Assembly (NCBI RefSeq): GCF_000212815.1
Contig: NZ_GL890985.1
Span: forward strand, 1-64,000
Length of the DNA stretch: 64,000 nucleotides
Origin: Streptococcus sanguinis SK49
GTDB taxonomy: Bacteria > Bacillota > Bacilli > Lactobacillales > Streptococcaceae
Direction of reading: 5' to 3'
Of this stretch, positions 53,099-62,143 are shown piece by piece. Every line of letters begins with the position of its first letter. Positions within the stretch are counted from its first letter, which is position 1. The translations under genes were made by a program, and so were the position numbers. Below the pieces are notes generated by a model. It saw nothing but the letters and a program-made list of their open reading frames with translations. It had not been told where the DNA came from and searched no databases.

Positions 53099-53581
53099 TT
53101 GATGATAATCATAAGCCAGGCGAGGGCTGCCATCAGCCACATAAATAATGCCACACTCCCTAAAGCCGTAGTTCAGAACAGCAGCCTGCATAGCTTGATT
53201 GTCCGCATGGGTATCGATTCGCAAGTAGGGAATCTGCTGGCAGCAAAAATCAAAGACCTGACGGGATAGGCCCCTAACTTGCCCATTTGAAGCGATGCGG
53301 TGAATGGTGCCGTAAGGCTCTGCAAAATGCCAGGCCCCTTTTTCGATGACCTGATAGGTCGGGTCTTCTCCAATGATAAAAGCAAAGGTGCCGACCAGCT
53401 GCCCTTCTTCCTCGACAACAAAGGAGTAGCCAGCCGCGATGTCTTCCTCAATCAAGCCCGCGCTGGGATAGCCTCCATCCCACTGAGTCGGATTGCCCTG
53501 GTCTTTCATGAACTGACGGGCCACATCATAAATCTCCATAATGGCTGGGATATCTTCTATTTGGGACAAACGAATTTTCAT
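53096..53581 (-). CDS. GNAT-family N-acetyltransferase
   Basis: A 161-aa acetyltransferase. The acetyl-CoA-binding region GTIHRIASNGQVRGLSRQVFDFC contains the Q/R-x-x-G-x-G/A-like turn, and LRIDTHADNQAMQAAVLNYGFRECGIIY is the conserved C-terminal strand/helix. The substrate is unknown. The ATG at 53581 is chosen because AAAGGAGGAAAG lies before it. It lies downstream of dltD (40 bp) on the same strand. Confidence 0.88.
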   Translation of the reverse strand: MKIRLSQIEDIPAIMEIYDVARQFMKDQGNPTQWDGGYPSAGLIEEDIAAGYSFVVEEEGQLVGTFAFIIGEDPTYQVIEKGAWHFAEPYGTIHRIASNGQVRGLSRQVFDFCCQQIPYLRIDTHADNQAMQAAVLNYGFRECGIIYVADGSPRLAYDYHQ

Positions 53582-53621
53582 CTTTCCTCCTTTATAAAAA
53601 TAAGGCTGGAAAGTCCCAAGC

Positions 53622-54890
53622 TTATTTGAATTCTTCTGGTTTGCCAGTATACTGAGACCATTCCTTGCTAAAGAAGCGGTCATTCATCTGGTAGTTTGGC
53701 GCCGGCTGTGGATTGGCTACAAAAGGATCAACCGCCTTATCAAAGGCTAGCCAGCCATTCCAACCCATGTGAATAGTGTCCTGCATGAAGTAAGGCTTGT
53801 CGCCATCTTTAGAAAAGTCAGCAATGTTGGTAAAGCCCTGACTTTCCAGCTGGTAACGAATCTTAGCCACTGTCCGCTGGTACATTTCAGGACTGAGTCC
53901 TGTATACTCCATCCACTTAGAATTGACCGGTGGAATGATGAAGATGACATTGGTCTTTGACTTGGCAAACTGATCCAGAACCAGCTGCAAGTCGTTGTAC
54001 TCAGGGGATTTTTCATAAGATTGCTTGGTCTGAAAACCTCTGAGCTTGGCAACCTTGCCGGCCAGACGGGTCTTGTAAAAGTGATTGTCTATGCCAAATT
54101 GGTTGTTATTGGTCTTCTTCTTGGCCTCTGCTGTAGCAATCTCTTCCAAAGCTTGATAGGAGAAGGTGTCTGGCAAATCAGCCATATAAGGCAAAATTCG
54201 CTGGTCATAATTTTCATTGTTGAGGGCAGCAAAGTTGCTGAAAAAAGCATCTTGGCGCTCATTAAGATGAGCCATCATCTCAATATGACGCTCTTCAAAG
54301 CTGCTCAGCTTTTTACCTTCAGACAGCTTCTGGACGCTCTCTGCCATAGCAACATCTGGATAAAGCTGCAGGAGGCGCTGGGCTGCATATTGCGCCGCCG
54401 CATCTCCCTGCTGCTGAGACAGATAAGCCGTCAGCTGGTCACTGTTGAAGTACTGCTGAAAGGCCGAAGCATCATAGCCAGTCTTGGTGAACCACTGGGG
54501 CGACACTACATAGACCGCCGTTTGCCCCTCCAACTCAGAGGACATCTGCTGCATACCAAAGTACTGATTAAATGATGCTGCCCCGCGCTGGCCTAGAAAA
54601 TAAGGCCGATAGGAGCGGTTGTATTTCTCAGCCAGCACTGCCGGATGCATGCTATCAAAGCGCAGCCATTCACTAGAGCCAAAGAAGGGAACAAAGCGCA
54701 TCTTCTTATCGGTCAAGGCTGTCACCTTCTTGCTGCGGCTCTTGAAGTTTTCTGCTGTCAGGGTCACTGCCGAGCGCTTCTCTGCTTCTATATCATGCTT
54801 TTTTTCAAGCGGATAGAAGAAAAAGAGCAAGGCAACCATGGCCATGGCGCAGAAAACTGGCCCCAGAATCAGCCAGAGTCGTTTAAGCAT
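53622..54890 (-). CDS. dltD: D-alanine transfer protein DltD
   Basis: A 422-aa protein with an N-terminal membrane anchor ([23 protein letters not shown]) and an extracytoplasmic SGNH-type esterase fold ([16 protein letters not shown] near the nucleophile, [14 protein letters not shown] with the C-terminal Asp and His). DltD transfers D-alanine to lipoteichoic acid. Its start overlaps the dltC stop by 8 nt. Confidence 0.95.
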   Translation of the reverse strand: MLKRLWLILGPVFCAMAMVALLFFFYPLEKKHDIEAEKRSAVTLTAENFKSRSKKVTALTDKKMRFVPFFGSSEWLRFDSMHPAVLAEKYNRSYRPYFLGQRGAASFNQYFGMQQMSSELEGQTAVYVVSPQWFTKTGYDASAFQQYFNSDQLTAYLSQQQGDAAAQYAAQRLLQLYPDVAMAESVQKLSEGKKLSSFEERHIEMMAHLNERQDAFFSNFAALNNENYDQRILPYMADLPDTFSYQALEEIATAEAKKKTNNNQFGIDNHFYKTRLAGKVAKLRGFQTKQSYEKSPEYNDLQLVLDQFAKSKTNVIFIIPPVNSKWMEYTGLSPEMYQRTVAKIRYQLESQGFTNIADFSKDGDKPYFMQDTIHMGWNGWLAFDKAVDPFVANPQPAPNYQMNDRFFSKEWSQYTGKPEEFK

Positions 54891-55122
54891 TGCGAAGCTC
54901 CGTCACGCCTTCAACGATTTTATTGGCTGTGTTCCAGTCATCGCGGCCAAACTCTGACACTGGCACGCGGATATCAAAACGGTTTTCCAGCTCAACAATC
55001 AGTTCGACCGTTCCCATACTGTCTAGGACACCAGCATCAAACAAATCCTCGTCCATCATGTCTGACACATCTTCCATAAATAGTTCTTCAATAATTTCAA
55101 TTACTTCTGCTTTTATATCCAT
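54883..55122 (-). CDS. dltC: D-alanyl carrier protein DltC
   Basis: A 79-aa acyl-carrier protein with the phosphopantetheine attachment site [12 protein letters not shown] (Ser36). It carries D-alanine from DltA to DltB. It lies between dltB and dltD and overlaps dltD. Confidence 0.96.
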   Translation of the reverse strand: MDIKAEVIEIIEELFMEDVSDMMDEDLFDAGVLDSMGTVELIVELENRFDIRVPVSEFGRDDWNTANKIVEGVTELRNA

Positions 55123-55141
55123 TTTTCTTCCTCATTCATTT

Positions 55142-56386
55142 TTATTTTTTAAACCAAAGCTCATTTAAAAATCCCGAAAAGATTAAAAATGAGAACATGA
55201 CTGCGTGAAAGGTCACCACAATCCCCAAAGCTTGAGTCCATTTATTGTCTGGCAGAGGCGGAAGCCCCTTAGCCTTGCGCTCCTTGTTTAGCGTTTTCTT
55301 CTTGCGCAGCCAGGCATCATTGACGACCAGACCAGCTCCATGAAAGAGACCGTAGGCGATATAGTACCAGGTCACACCATGCCAGAAGCCCATGATCAGC
55401 ATGTTGATCAGATAGGCTACACTAGAGGTCGTGTTGCGGTTTTTAAAGACCTTATTGCGCATCAGGACCATGACCAGCCGCATAAAGACAAAATCACGGA
55501 ACCAAAAGGACAGACTCATGTGCCAGCGATTCCAAAATTCTTTCAAATCGCGTGAGAGAAAAGGCTTATCAAAGTTGATAGGGCTCTTGATTCCCATGAG
55601 ATTGGAAATAGCTAGCGCAAACATCGAATAACCGGCAAAGTCAAAGAAGAGATCCAGACCAAAGACATACATGACGCCCAGAGTTCCCAGATTAAAGAAA
55701 CCGCCGGTATAGAGAGCGTTGGTCTTGACATGACCCAGCAGCAGATGTCCAAAGATATGGGCCAGGATAAACTTATAAAGGAAGCCTAGCATGATATACT
55801 TGACAGACTGCTCTAGCATATCCAGCAGCTCATCGCGCTCAGGAATGTTCAAATAGTCTTCATTGAAACGCTTGAAACGATCAATAGGACCGCTTGAAAA
55901 GGTCGGCATGAAGAGCAGGAAACGCAAGAACTCCCAGAGCGTGAACTCTGTCAAAACTCCATCCCGCATCTCAATCATCATCCCTACCGAGCGAAAGGTC
56001 AGATAGGAAATTCCCAAAAAGCCAAAGAGAGACTGATGACCGCTGATCGCGGGCTCTACCTTGACAAGCACAAGCGGCAGAACCGCCAGCAAGGTATGCA
56101 GATAAAAGATCCACTTGCTGTCCCGCGACCGGCGATAGAGCTTGTATGAGTAAACCCAAACTATCTGCCAGATGACATAGCCTAACAAAGCACAAAGCTG
56201 CGCCAGACTAGGACCTGTCAGCATCAGGACGATAAAGACCAAGCTGACCAAAGCTTCATAAAGAGGGAAGCGCTTCTTAAAGAAAAGTCCGACAAAGATT
56301 GGCAGAACTGCCAGAACGATATAGACAAAGTAAACTGGGTTGCCGTAGGGTTCCAAGTGAGGCAGCTGTTTCAAGAAATCCATCAT
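55142..56386 (-). CDS. dltB: D-alanyl transferase DltB (MBOAT family)
   Basis: A 414-aa multi-helix MBOAT acyltransferase. It has about eleven helices, with the conserved [10 protein letters not shown] and the active-site region [21 protein letters not shown] (catalytic His in FWHG). It takes D-alanine from DltC across the membrane. The start overlaps dltA by 4 nt. Confidence 0.96.
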   Translation of the reverse strand: MMDFLKQLPHLEPYGNPVYFVYIVLAVLPIFVGLFFKKRFPLYEALVSLVFIVLMLTGPSLAQLCALLGYVIWQIVWVYSYKLYRRSRDSKWIFYLHTLLAVLPLVLVKVEPAISGHQSLFGFLGISYLTFRSVGMMIEMRDGVLTEFTLWEFLRFLLFMPTFSSGPIDRFKRFNEDYLNIPERDELLDMLEQSVKYIMLGFLYKFILAHIFGHLLLGHVKTNALYTGGFFNLGTLGVMYVFGLDLFFDFAGYSMFALAISNLMGIKSPINFDKPFLSRDLKEFWNRWHMSLSFWFRDFVFMRLVMVLMRNKVFKNRNTTSSVAYLINMLIMGFWHGVTWYYIAYGLFHGAGLVVNDAWLRKKKTLNKERKAKGLPPLPDNKWTQALGIVVTFHAVMFSFLIFSGFLNELWFKK

Positions 56387-57933
56387 CGCTTATTGACCTC
56401 GCTAATCAGCCCCTTGATGTCAATCTTGCCATTTGGAGTCAGAGGCAGGGTCTCTCGATAGAGGAACTTGGACGGCATCATATAGGACATCATGATATCC
56501 TGCAGATCTTCCTTGATTGCCTTGGTAATATCAATTTCTCGCTCAAACTGCTCAGCCACACCGTCTTTGAGAATGACATAGGCTAGCAGATTTTGGACCT
56601 TGTGGTCCTTATTGTAGCGGGGCACAGCCACTGCAGAATCAATGTATTTCGATTTGTTCAGGTTCTGAGACACATCCTCTAGCTCAATACGGAAACCATT
56701 AAACTTGATCTGGAAGTCCATCCGGCCGCCGTAAAGAAGCAGGCCTTCATCTGTCATTGAGCCGACATCTCCTGTATGATAGGCTGGCAGACCTTCAAAT
56801 TCAAAGAAGGCTTCAGCTGTCTTCTCAGGATTATTCAGATAGCCTTTGGATACGGCTGGACCGCAGACGATGATTTCTCCCTGCTGGCCATTCGGCACCT
56901 TCTGCCCTTCTTCGTCAATGACAAAAGTCGGAGAATCCGCCTTGGTATAGCCAATCGGCAGGCGCTTGCAATTCTGCAGCATCTCATCTGTCACTGCTAC
57001 TGCAGACAGGGCTACTGTTGCCTCAGTCGGACCGTAAGCATTGATAATGCGAGCTTGAGGGAAGCGATCGCGCAGCTTCTGAGCTGTCTTGACCGTCAAC
57101 TCCTCACCATCAAAGTAGAAATGCGTCAGCTGAGGCAGCTTCTGACTATTAAAGTCATCCGACAGCAAGGCCATATCCGCGAAAGAAGGCGTCGACGTCC
57201 AGATAGCAATAGGCAGACTGAGAATCGTATCAAACAGCTGCTTGAAATCCTGAGTCACAGCCGAAGGCAGGGCAAAAAGAGTCCCTCCCAAGGCCAAAGT
57301 CGGTGCCCAATACATGACCGACAAATCAAAAGAATAAGGAGGCTGAGCCAACATTTGAGGACGATCCGGAGTCGCAAACTCCTTATCTGTAATCATCCAA
57401 TTCGTAAAGCTGAGCAAATTATTGTGGGAAATCTGCACTCCCTTAGGTTTGCCAGTCGTTCCCGATGTGAAAATGATGTAATAGTTGTCATCTCCCTGCA
57501 CCGGATGGCTAAGCTCATAGGATGCTCCCTCTCTGAAGGCTGTCTGAACTTGCTCCGCACTAAAAATAGGAGCTGCCACATCTGCTAGTGGAAAATTATT
57601 GATAGCAATAATCAAGCTTGGCTCAGCAACTTCCACAATCGCTGCCACGCGCTCCAAGGCTGAGTGGCTGTCGATAGGAATGTAGGCATGACCAGACTTG
57701 GTCAAGGCCACAAAAGTAGCCAGCATTTCGTATTCCTGACCGCCAAAGACCACAACCGGAGACTTGTCAGGAAGTCCCAAACGGTCAATCTGAGCCGCCA
57801 ACGAATCGGAATCCTTCTTTAAATCACCATAAGTATGAACTTGACCTAAAATATCATAGACCGGAAAATCCGGCTGCACCTGAGCAAAATGCTCAATCGC
57901 TTCAATCATATCTTGTATCACTTTATTTGACAT
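56383..57933 (-). CDS. dltA: D-alanine--DltC ligase DltA
   Basis: A 516-aa adenylation enzyme. It has the P-loop [19 protein letters not shown], the A5-like [14 protein letters not shown] and the AYHTGD (Asp binding AMP ribose) motif, plus a catalytic Lys near the C-terminus ([14 protein letters not shown]). It activates D-alanine with ATP and loads it on DltC. It is coupled to dltB and follows dltX by 19 bp. Confidence 0.97.
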   Translation of the reverse strand: MSNKVIQDMIEAIEHFAQVQPDFPVYDILGQVHTYGDLKKDSDSLAAQIDRLGLPDKSPVVVFGGQEYEMLATFVALTKSGHAYIPIDSHSALERVAAIVEVAEPSLIIAINNFPLADVAAPIFSAEQVQTAFREGASYELSHPVQGDDNYYIIFTSGTTGKPKGVQISHNNLLSFTNWMITDKEFATPDRPQMLAQPPYSFDLSVMYWAPTLALGGTLFALPSAVTQDFKQLFDTILSLPIAIWTSTPSFADMALLSDDFNSQKLPQLTHFYFDGEELTVKTAQKLRDRFPQARIINAYGPTEATVALSAVAVTDEMLQNCKRLPIGYTKADSPTFVIDEEGQKVPNGQQGEIIVCGPAVSKGYLNNPEKTAEAFFEFEGLPAYHTGDVGSMTDEGLLLYGGRMDFQIKFNGFRIELEDVSQNLNKSKYIDSAVAVPRYNKDHKVQNLLAYVILKDGVAEQFEREIDITKAIKEDLQDIMMSYMMPSKFLYRETLPLTPNGKIDIKGLISEVNKR

Positions 57934-57952
57934 TGTTTCCTACTCTCTCACA

Positions 57953-58084
57953 TTAAAATTCATTATAGATAAAGCCGCCCTGACCCTGACCCAGATAGCT
58001 AAAGAAATAAAGCAAGGCCAGAAAGATAACAAAATATAGTAGGGTTTGGCCCAAAAACTTATATAGGGTTTGATGTTTTTTCAT
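57953..58084 (-). CDS. dltX: Small membrane protein DltX
   Basis: A 43-aa frame directly upstream of dltA, MKKHQTLYKFLGQTLLYFVI at the start with a single membrane helix and a C-terminal GQGGFIYNEF. It matches the DltX family of small proteins encoded at the head of dlt operons. AGAGAGATCA serves as ribosome-binding site. It is too short for many gene finders. Confidence 0.9.
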   Translation of the reverse strand: MKKHQTLYKFLGQTLLYFVIFLALLYFFSYLGQGQGGFIYNEF

Positions 58085-58118
58085 TGATCTCTCTTATATT
58101 TTTAGTTAGACTTACACC

Positions 58119-58148
58119 ATTTTACCATTTTATGGAAGATGTTTTCAA
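58119..58148 (-). promoter_or_regulatory. dlt operon promoter
   Basis: TTGAAA (58143-58148), 18-nt spacer, TAAAAT (58119-58124) with TGG before the -10. It lies about 35 bp upstream of dltX. Confidence 0.65.
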
Positions 58149-58236
58149 CACAAAAGCTAAGGAAGATGTAAAGTTCTTGTAAGGAAGAAAGGTACTTTGA
58201 TGTTCCTTATAAACAGCCATTAAAAGACTTTTTCAA

Positions 58237-58325
58237 AAAATATATAAAAATTTTATATATTTTGCTTGACTTTTTTCCTAAGAGGTTGTAGACTATATAT
58301 AGAAAGATTATATATAAATATTTTA
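58237..58325 (+). promoter_or_regulatory. PadR promoter with two palindromes
   Basis: A near-perfect palindrome AAAATATATAAAA-A-TTTTATATATTTT (58237-58263) is followed by TTGACT (58266-58271), a TATATA-rich -10 region, and a second dyad ATATATA-GAAAGAT-TATATAT near 58295-58315. These are plausible operators for autoregulation by the PadR-type gene downstream. Confidence 0.6.
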
Positions 58326-58342
58326 CACAAGGAGGTGGTCCT

Positions 58343-58681
58343 ATGTCTTTCCCCACATCATCGGCTTTGATTGAGTTTCTCATCTTAGCCATCCTTGAAA
58401 AAGACGATTCCTACGGTTATGAAATCAGCCAGACAATCAAGCTGATTGCCAATATCAAAGAATCAACACTTTACCCCATTCTGAAGAAGCTGGAGCAAAA
58501 TGACTGCCTCACGACTTATTCGCAGGAGTACCAAGGACGAAAACGAAAATACTATTCACTCACTGCCTACGGGCACGAACAGCTACTCACTCTAAAAGAA
58601 GAGTGGCAAACTTATACCATGACCATCAGCGGTATCATAGAAGGGAGCATCCGTCATGACAAGAACCGAGTATCTAGCTGA
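58343..58681 (+). CDS. PadR-family transcriptional regulator
   Basis: A 112-aa winged-helix regulator of the short PadR type (LIEFLILAILEKDDSYGYEISQTI...ESTLYPILKKLEQNDCL...GRKRKYYSLTAYG). It overlaps the DUF1700 gene by 26 bp in another frame, so translation is coupled. In Firmicutes, PadR-DUF1700-DUF4097 modules are usually linked to envelope stress. AAGGAGGTGG precedes the ATG. Confidence 0.9.
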   Translation: MSFPTSSALIEFLILAILEKDDSYGYEISQTIKLIANIKESTLYPILKKLEQNDCLTTYSQEYQGRKRKYYSLTAYGHEQLLTLKEEWQTYTMTISGIIEGSIRHDKNRVSS

Positions 58682-59255
58682 GCTAGAAAAATATCTGAAA
58701 AAACTGCCACGCAAGGACTATGAGGAAACTATGGATTACTTCACTGAGTACTTCGACGAGGTAGGCCCAGAGGGCGAGGCAGCCGCTATTGCTGATCTAG
58801 GCAGCCCTAAGGAAGCGGCCCACGAGATTATGTTGAATCTTTTGGACAAAAAAGTCGAGGAAGATAATCAAGACAGCAGTTCATCAAAAAACACTAAGAA
58901 CATCGTCCAGATTGCTATCCTATCCATTTTGGCAGCACCCTTGGCTATTCCGCTCTTTATAGTAGCAGCCCTTTTGACTTTTGTTTTCTTCCTCTTAGTC
59001 TTTATCTTTGCTCTCGTCATGGCTATAGGTGCCTTTGCCTTCTTTATCTTTGGCATCAGCCTGATTTGGGACACTTTGACAGTGGGACTGACGACATCTA
59101 TCCCGGCCTTCCTGTTCACTCTGGGGCTCAGTGTTCTAGCTCTGGGACTGTCCGGCATCTTCTACGCAGGCATTTCTCCTGTTACTCAGTTTGGCAAGGC
59201 TGGCTTTGTCAAACTAGCTCAACTTTTCGCAAAGAAAGGAGCACGTCATGGCTAA
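58656..59255 (+). CDS. DUF1700-family membrane protein
   Basis: A 199-aa protein. The N-terminal cytoplasmic part shows the DUF1700 pattern (LAELEKYLKKLPRKDYEETMDYFTEYFDE...LGSPKEAAHEIM), followed by four membrane helices between residues about 85 and 190. Function unknown; possibly a membrane partner of the PadR and DUF4097 proteins. Its end overlaps the DUF4097 gene by 8 bp. Confidence 0.85.
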   Translation: MTRTEYLAELEKYLKKLPRKDYEETMDYFTEYFDEVGPEGEAAAIADLGSPKEAAHEIMLNLLDKKVEEDNQDSSSSKNTKNIVQIAILSILAAPLAIPLFIVAALLTFVFFLLVFIFALVMAIGAFAFFIFGISLIWDTLTVGLTTSIPAFLFTLGLSVLALGLSGIFYAGISPVTQFGKAGFVKLAQLFAKKGARHG

Positions 59256-60315
59256 CATCAAATTGAAAAAACCTCTTTTATCTGCAGCTATTTTAGCCTG
59301 CCTCTTTGGTGGAGCCTTGACAACTATCGGCTCCATGACAGGCGGTGTCAATGACTTGGTCAATTCTACCAAAAGCAAGGTAAAACTAACGAAAAAAGAA
59401 GAAAGTTTCTCTGATCTTTCTTCCCTAAATATCAACTTAGCAGCTAGAAACCTCGTCATCAGCGAATCTCCTGATGACAAGGCTCACTTGACCTATTACC
59501 AAAGAGACGGCAACTATCAGATTGGCGGCAGCATGCTTGGAAAAATAACAACAAGTTCTGAAAATGGAAACTTAAACATCAAGGAAGATGGTGCAGACTC
59601 CTTCCACATAAGCACTGACATCCGCTCCTTCCACATAAGCACTGGCATCCGCTCCTTACTCAGCTTATTTGACCAAGAATCTCAGGAGAAGCGTACTGTG
59701 GAGCTTTCCCTGCCCAAGGGGACCAAGCTTGAGACATTCAGCGGCAGTTCGTCACTAGGAGATGTTACGCTGTCCAATCTATCAGCCAAAAATGCTGACT
59801 TCTCTCTATCTCAGGGCTCGTTGACTGTGAATGATGGCCAATTCGCATCTGGTAAATTTAAGAACTCTCTGGGAGAGATTACCATCAATAACAGTCAGAT
59901 TAGCTCTGGAAAAATCATTGATTCTTCGGGTACCATCACTCTGAGCAACAGCCAGTTCGCATCTGGCGAAATAGCAAACTCTCTGGGAGAGGTCAATCTA
60001 AACTCGAGCAAAATCTCCGACAGCACTCTGAAAATCTCAAGCGGCTCACTGAACTCTGAACAGTTGGAATTAGCTGGTACAATCTCTATCACTAACCAAC
60101 TGGGCGATATTAATCTGCATCTGGTTTCTGGCAGTTTGTCGCAGCTATCCTTTGATCTGAAAACGGATCTAGGTGAAATTGACATCCCTAGTAGTATAAG
60201 TGTAGAGCACTCCAAAGGCCATGAACTTGGCGGCTCTGCCATCCGTAAAGTCGAAAATCCGACAACTACACTTACTGCCAGCGTCGAAAGCGGTAGCATT
60301 AAGCTCAGCGAATAA
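59248..60315 (+). CDS. DUF4097-family putative adhesin-like beta-helix protein
   Basis: A 355-aa protein with an N-terminal membrane segment (PLLSAAILACLFGGALTTIG) and a beta-helix-like region of about 20-residue repeats (SLGEITINNSQISSGKI, SSGTITLSNSQFASGEI, SLGEVNLNSSKISDSTL), typical of DUF4097. Residues about 119-136 contain a 9-residue tandem duplication (FHISTDIRS FHISTGIRS). It is coexpressed with DUF1700 and PadR. Confidence 0.85.
   Translation: MANIKLKKPLLSAAILACLFGGALTTIGSMTGGVNDLVNSTKSKVKLTKKEESFSDLSSLNINLAARNLVISESPDDKAHLTYYQRDGNYQIGGSMLGKITTSSENGNLNIKEDGADSFHISTDIRSFHISTGIRSLLSLFDQESQEKRTVELSLPKGTKLETFSGSSSLGDVTLSNLSAKNADFSLSQGSLTVNDGQFASGKFKNSLGEITINNSQISSGKIIDSSGTITLSNSQFASGEIANSLGEVNLNSSKISDSTLKISSGSLNSEQLELAGTISITNQLGDINLHLVSGSLSQLSFDLKTDLGEIDIPSSISVEHSKGHELGGSAIRKVENPTTTLTASVESGSIKLSE
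59602..59655 (+). repeat. 27-bp tandem duplication in the DUF4097 gene
   Basis: Two head-to-tail 27-bp units (59602-59628 and 59629-59655) differ by one base (GAC versus GGC codon). The frame is preserved. Confidence 0.9.
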
Positions 60316-60340
60316 ATCATAGAAAAGAATATATACAATC

Positions 60341-60369
60341 AGGGAGTCTTCAGCGGCTCCCTTTTTTTG
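60341..60369 (+). terminator. Terminator after the PadR-DUF1700-DUF4097 operon
   Basis: AGGGAG / CTCCCT with an 10-nt loop and TTTTTTT tail. Confidence 0.7.
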
Positions 60370-60460
60370 ATAAAAATTCCCGCACTGACCTAAGTTTGCT
60401 TTACAGGTCTTGGCCTTTGTGCTATGATATTCTATAAAAATTTATCATAAGGAGGTCCCT

Positions 60461-61414
60461 ATGAAAAAACTCGCACCTGGTATGCACATTCGGGTCGTCA
60501 GCCCTTCGGCATCAATCGAACACATCGGTGGCTTTGAGGCCAATCTAGCCGCCAAGGAGCGCTTGGAAAAGTTAGGATTTACTGTGTCTTTTTCGGAACA
60601 TTATCTGGAAAATGATATGCTAGACTCTGCCTCCATCGAAAGCAGGGTGGAAGACATTCATGCTGCCTTTTCGGATGACTCCGTTGATGCTATTCTGGCC
60701 ACCATCGGCGGTTTCAACTGCAATGAGCTCCTGCCCTATCTGGACTTTGAATTAATTGCTAGAAATCCTAAGATTTTCTGCGGCTACTCAGACACAACAG
60801 CCTTGCTCAACGCTATCTATAGTAAGACCGGCATGAAAACCTACATGGGACCGTCTTACTCCAGCTTTAAGATGGATGCCCTGCAGGACTATCAGACTGA
60901 GAGCTGGCTCAAGGCCGTCAGCCAGACTTCTTATGAATTGACTCCTAGTGAAAAATGGGGCGACAATGCTTGGTATTTGCCTGATGCGCCACTGACCTTC
61001 CATGAAACGGAGTGGAAAGTCTATCATCACGGACAAGCCCAAGCCACTGTTATCGGCGGTAATCTCTCCACCTTCTCACTTCTGCGTGGAACACCCTATG
61101 CCCCAACAGATGAAAACTATGTCCTCTTTGTTGAAGAGGCCGAAGAAGATGATTATGTGGAGTTTGACCGCAATCTAGCTGCCCTCCTTCAGGCCTATCC
61201 TAACCCGCAGGCCCTTCTCATCGGTCGCTTTCCAAAAGAATGTCAGATGACAGAGGAGCTGCTCCTTTATATCTTGGACAAACATCCAATTCTAAAGACG
61301 ATTCCCGTCCTCTATGACTTGGACTTTGCTCATACTCAGCCACTTTTTACCATTACCATCGGTGCTCAAGTGACAGTGGATACGGAGAAGATGTTGATTA
61401 AGATAGATGAGTAA
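60461..61414 (+). CDS. S66-family LD-carboxypeptidase / MccF-like peptidase
   Basis: A 317-aa serine peptidase of family S66. It starts GMHIRVVSPSAS, with ATIGGFNCNELLPYLD, the nucleophile motif FCGYSDTT (Ser110), and the Glu/His dyad in NLSTFSLLRGTPY...FVEEAEEDDYVEFDR...FAHTQP. The family includes muramoyl-tetrapeptide (LD-) carboxypeptidases and MccF-type microcin C self-immunity peptidases; the latter start like this one. Peptidoglycan recycling or antibiotic resistance could be the role. GGAGG precedes the ATG; it overlaps the upstream 8 bp of the next frame only in a longer version. Confidence 0.85.
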   Translation: MKKLAPGMHIRVVSPSASIEHIGGFEANLAAKERLEKLGFTVSFSEHYLENDMLDSASIESRVEDIHAAFSDDSVDAILATIGGFNCNELLPYLDFELIARNPKIFCGYSDTTALLNAIYSKTGMKTYMGPSYSSFKMDALQDYQTESWLKAVSQTSYELTPSEKWGDNAWYLPDAPLTFHETEWKVYHHGQAQATVIGGNLSTFSLLRGTPYAPTDENYVLFVEEAEEDDYVEFDRNLAALLQAYPNPQALLIGRFPKECQMTEELLLYILDKHPILKTIPVLYDLDFAHTQPLFTITIGAQVTVDTEKMLIKIDE

Positions 61415-61445
61415 GACATATCATAATTATTGTGGAGGTAGTAAA

Positions 61446-62060
61446 ATGTCAGCTCATAAATGGTTGTTTTTTGACGTTGGCTCTACTTTGATTGATGAAA
61501 AAGAAGCCTATCAAGATAGAATTAGGAGAGCAATTACAGAGACAAATATTAACTACGATATTTTTTATGCTCGTATGGTTGAACTGTTTAAAGAAGGCAA
61601 AAAGGGAGACTTGGAGACAATAAAAGAATTTAACTTAGAACGTCCCATTTGGAACTCTAATTTGGAGAAAGTATACCCAGATGCCCAAGTGGTCTTAAAA
61701 GAATTGCACAACCGATATAAAATCGGAATCATCGCCAACCAACTACCTGGCCTAAAAGAACGTTTGAAAAAAATGGGACTATATCAATGGATTGATTTAG
61801 TTGTCTCTTCTGCAGAGTTCGGACTTGCCAAGCCTTCCCCTGCCATTTTCACTTTAGCTTTAGAGAAAGCTCATTGCCCTGCTAAACAAGCTATTATGAT
61901 TGGTGATCGAATAGACAATGATATCATACCTGCTAAAGCACTAGGAATGACAACTATCTGGTTAAAACAAGGTTTTAGTGCTTATTACCAACCCCAACGA
62001 CTAGAAGAAAAACCTGATTTCACTATAGAAAATTTATCGTCTCTCTTAAGTCTTCTATAA
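61446..62060 (+). CDS. HAD-superfamily hydrolase
   Basis: A 204-aa HAD protein (FFDVGSTLID at residues 8-17; the second Asp of the usual DxD is replaced by Gly, as in some HAD families), with IIANQLPG and FGLAKPSPAIF, and the C-terminal MIGDRIDNDIIPAKALG. Substrate unknown. The start at 61446 is preferred for its GGAGG site; a longer frame overlaps the upstream gene. It is cotranscribed with the S66 peptidase. Confidence 0.85.
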   Translation: MSAHKWLFFDVGSTLIDEKEAYQDRIRRAITETNINYDIFYARMVELFKEGKKGDLETIKEFNLERPIWNSNLEKVYPDAQVVLKELHNRYKIGIIANQLPGLKERLKKMGLYQWIDLVVSSAEFGLAKPSPAIFTLALEKAHCPAKQAIMIGDRIDNDIIPAKALGMTTIWLKQGFSAYYQPQRLEEKPDFTIENLSSLLSLL

Positions 62061-62109
62061 AAGATTACTTTGCAGAAACATAGCTGCATCCCCGTCTTTT
62101 TCATAAATT

Positions 62110-62143
62110 AATAAGGCAGTTCAATTTGAACTGCCTTATTTTC
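62110..62143. terminator. Bidirectional terminator between the HAD and Cthe_2159-like genes
   Basis: Perfect 15-bp stem AATAAGGCAGTTCAA / TTGAACTGCCTTATT, T-tract on the plus side. Confidence 0.85.
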
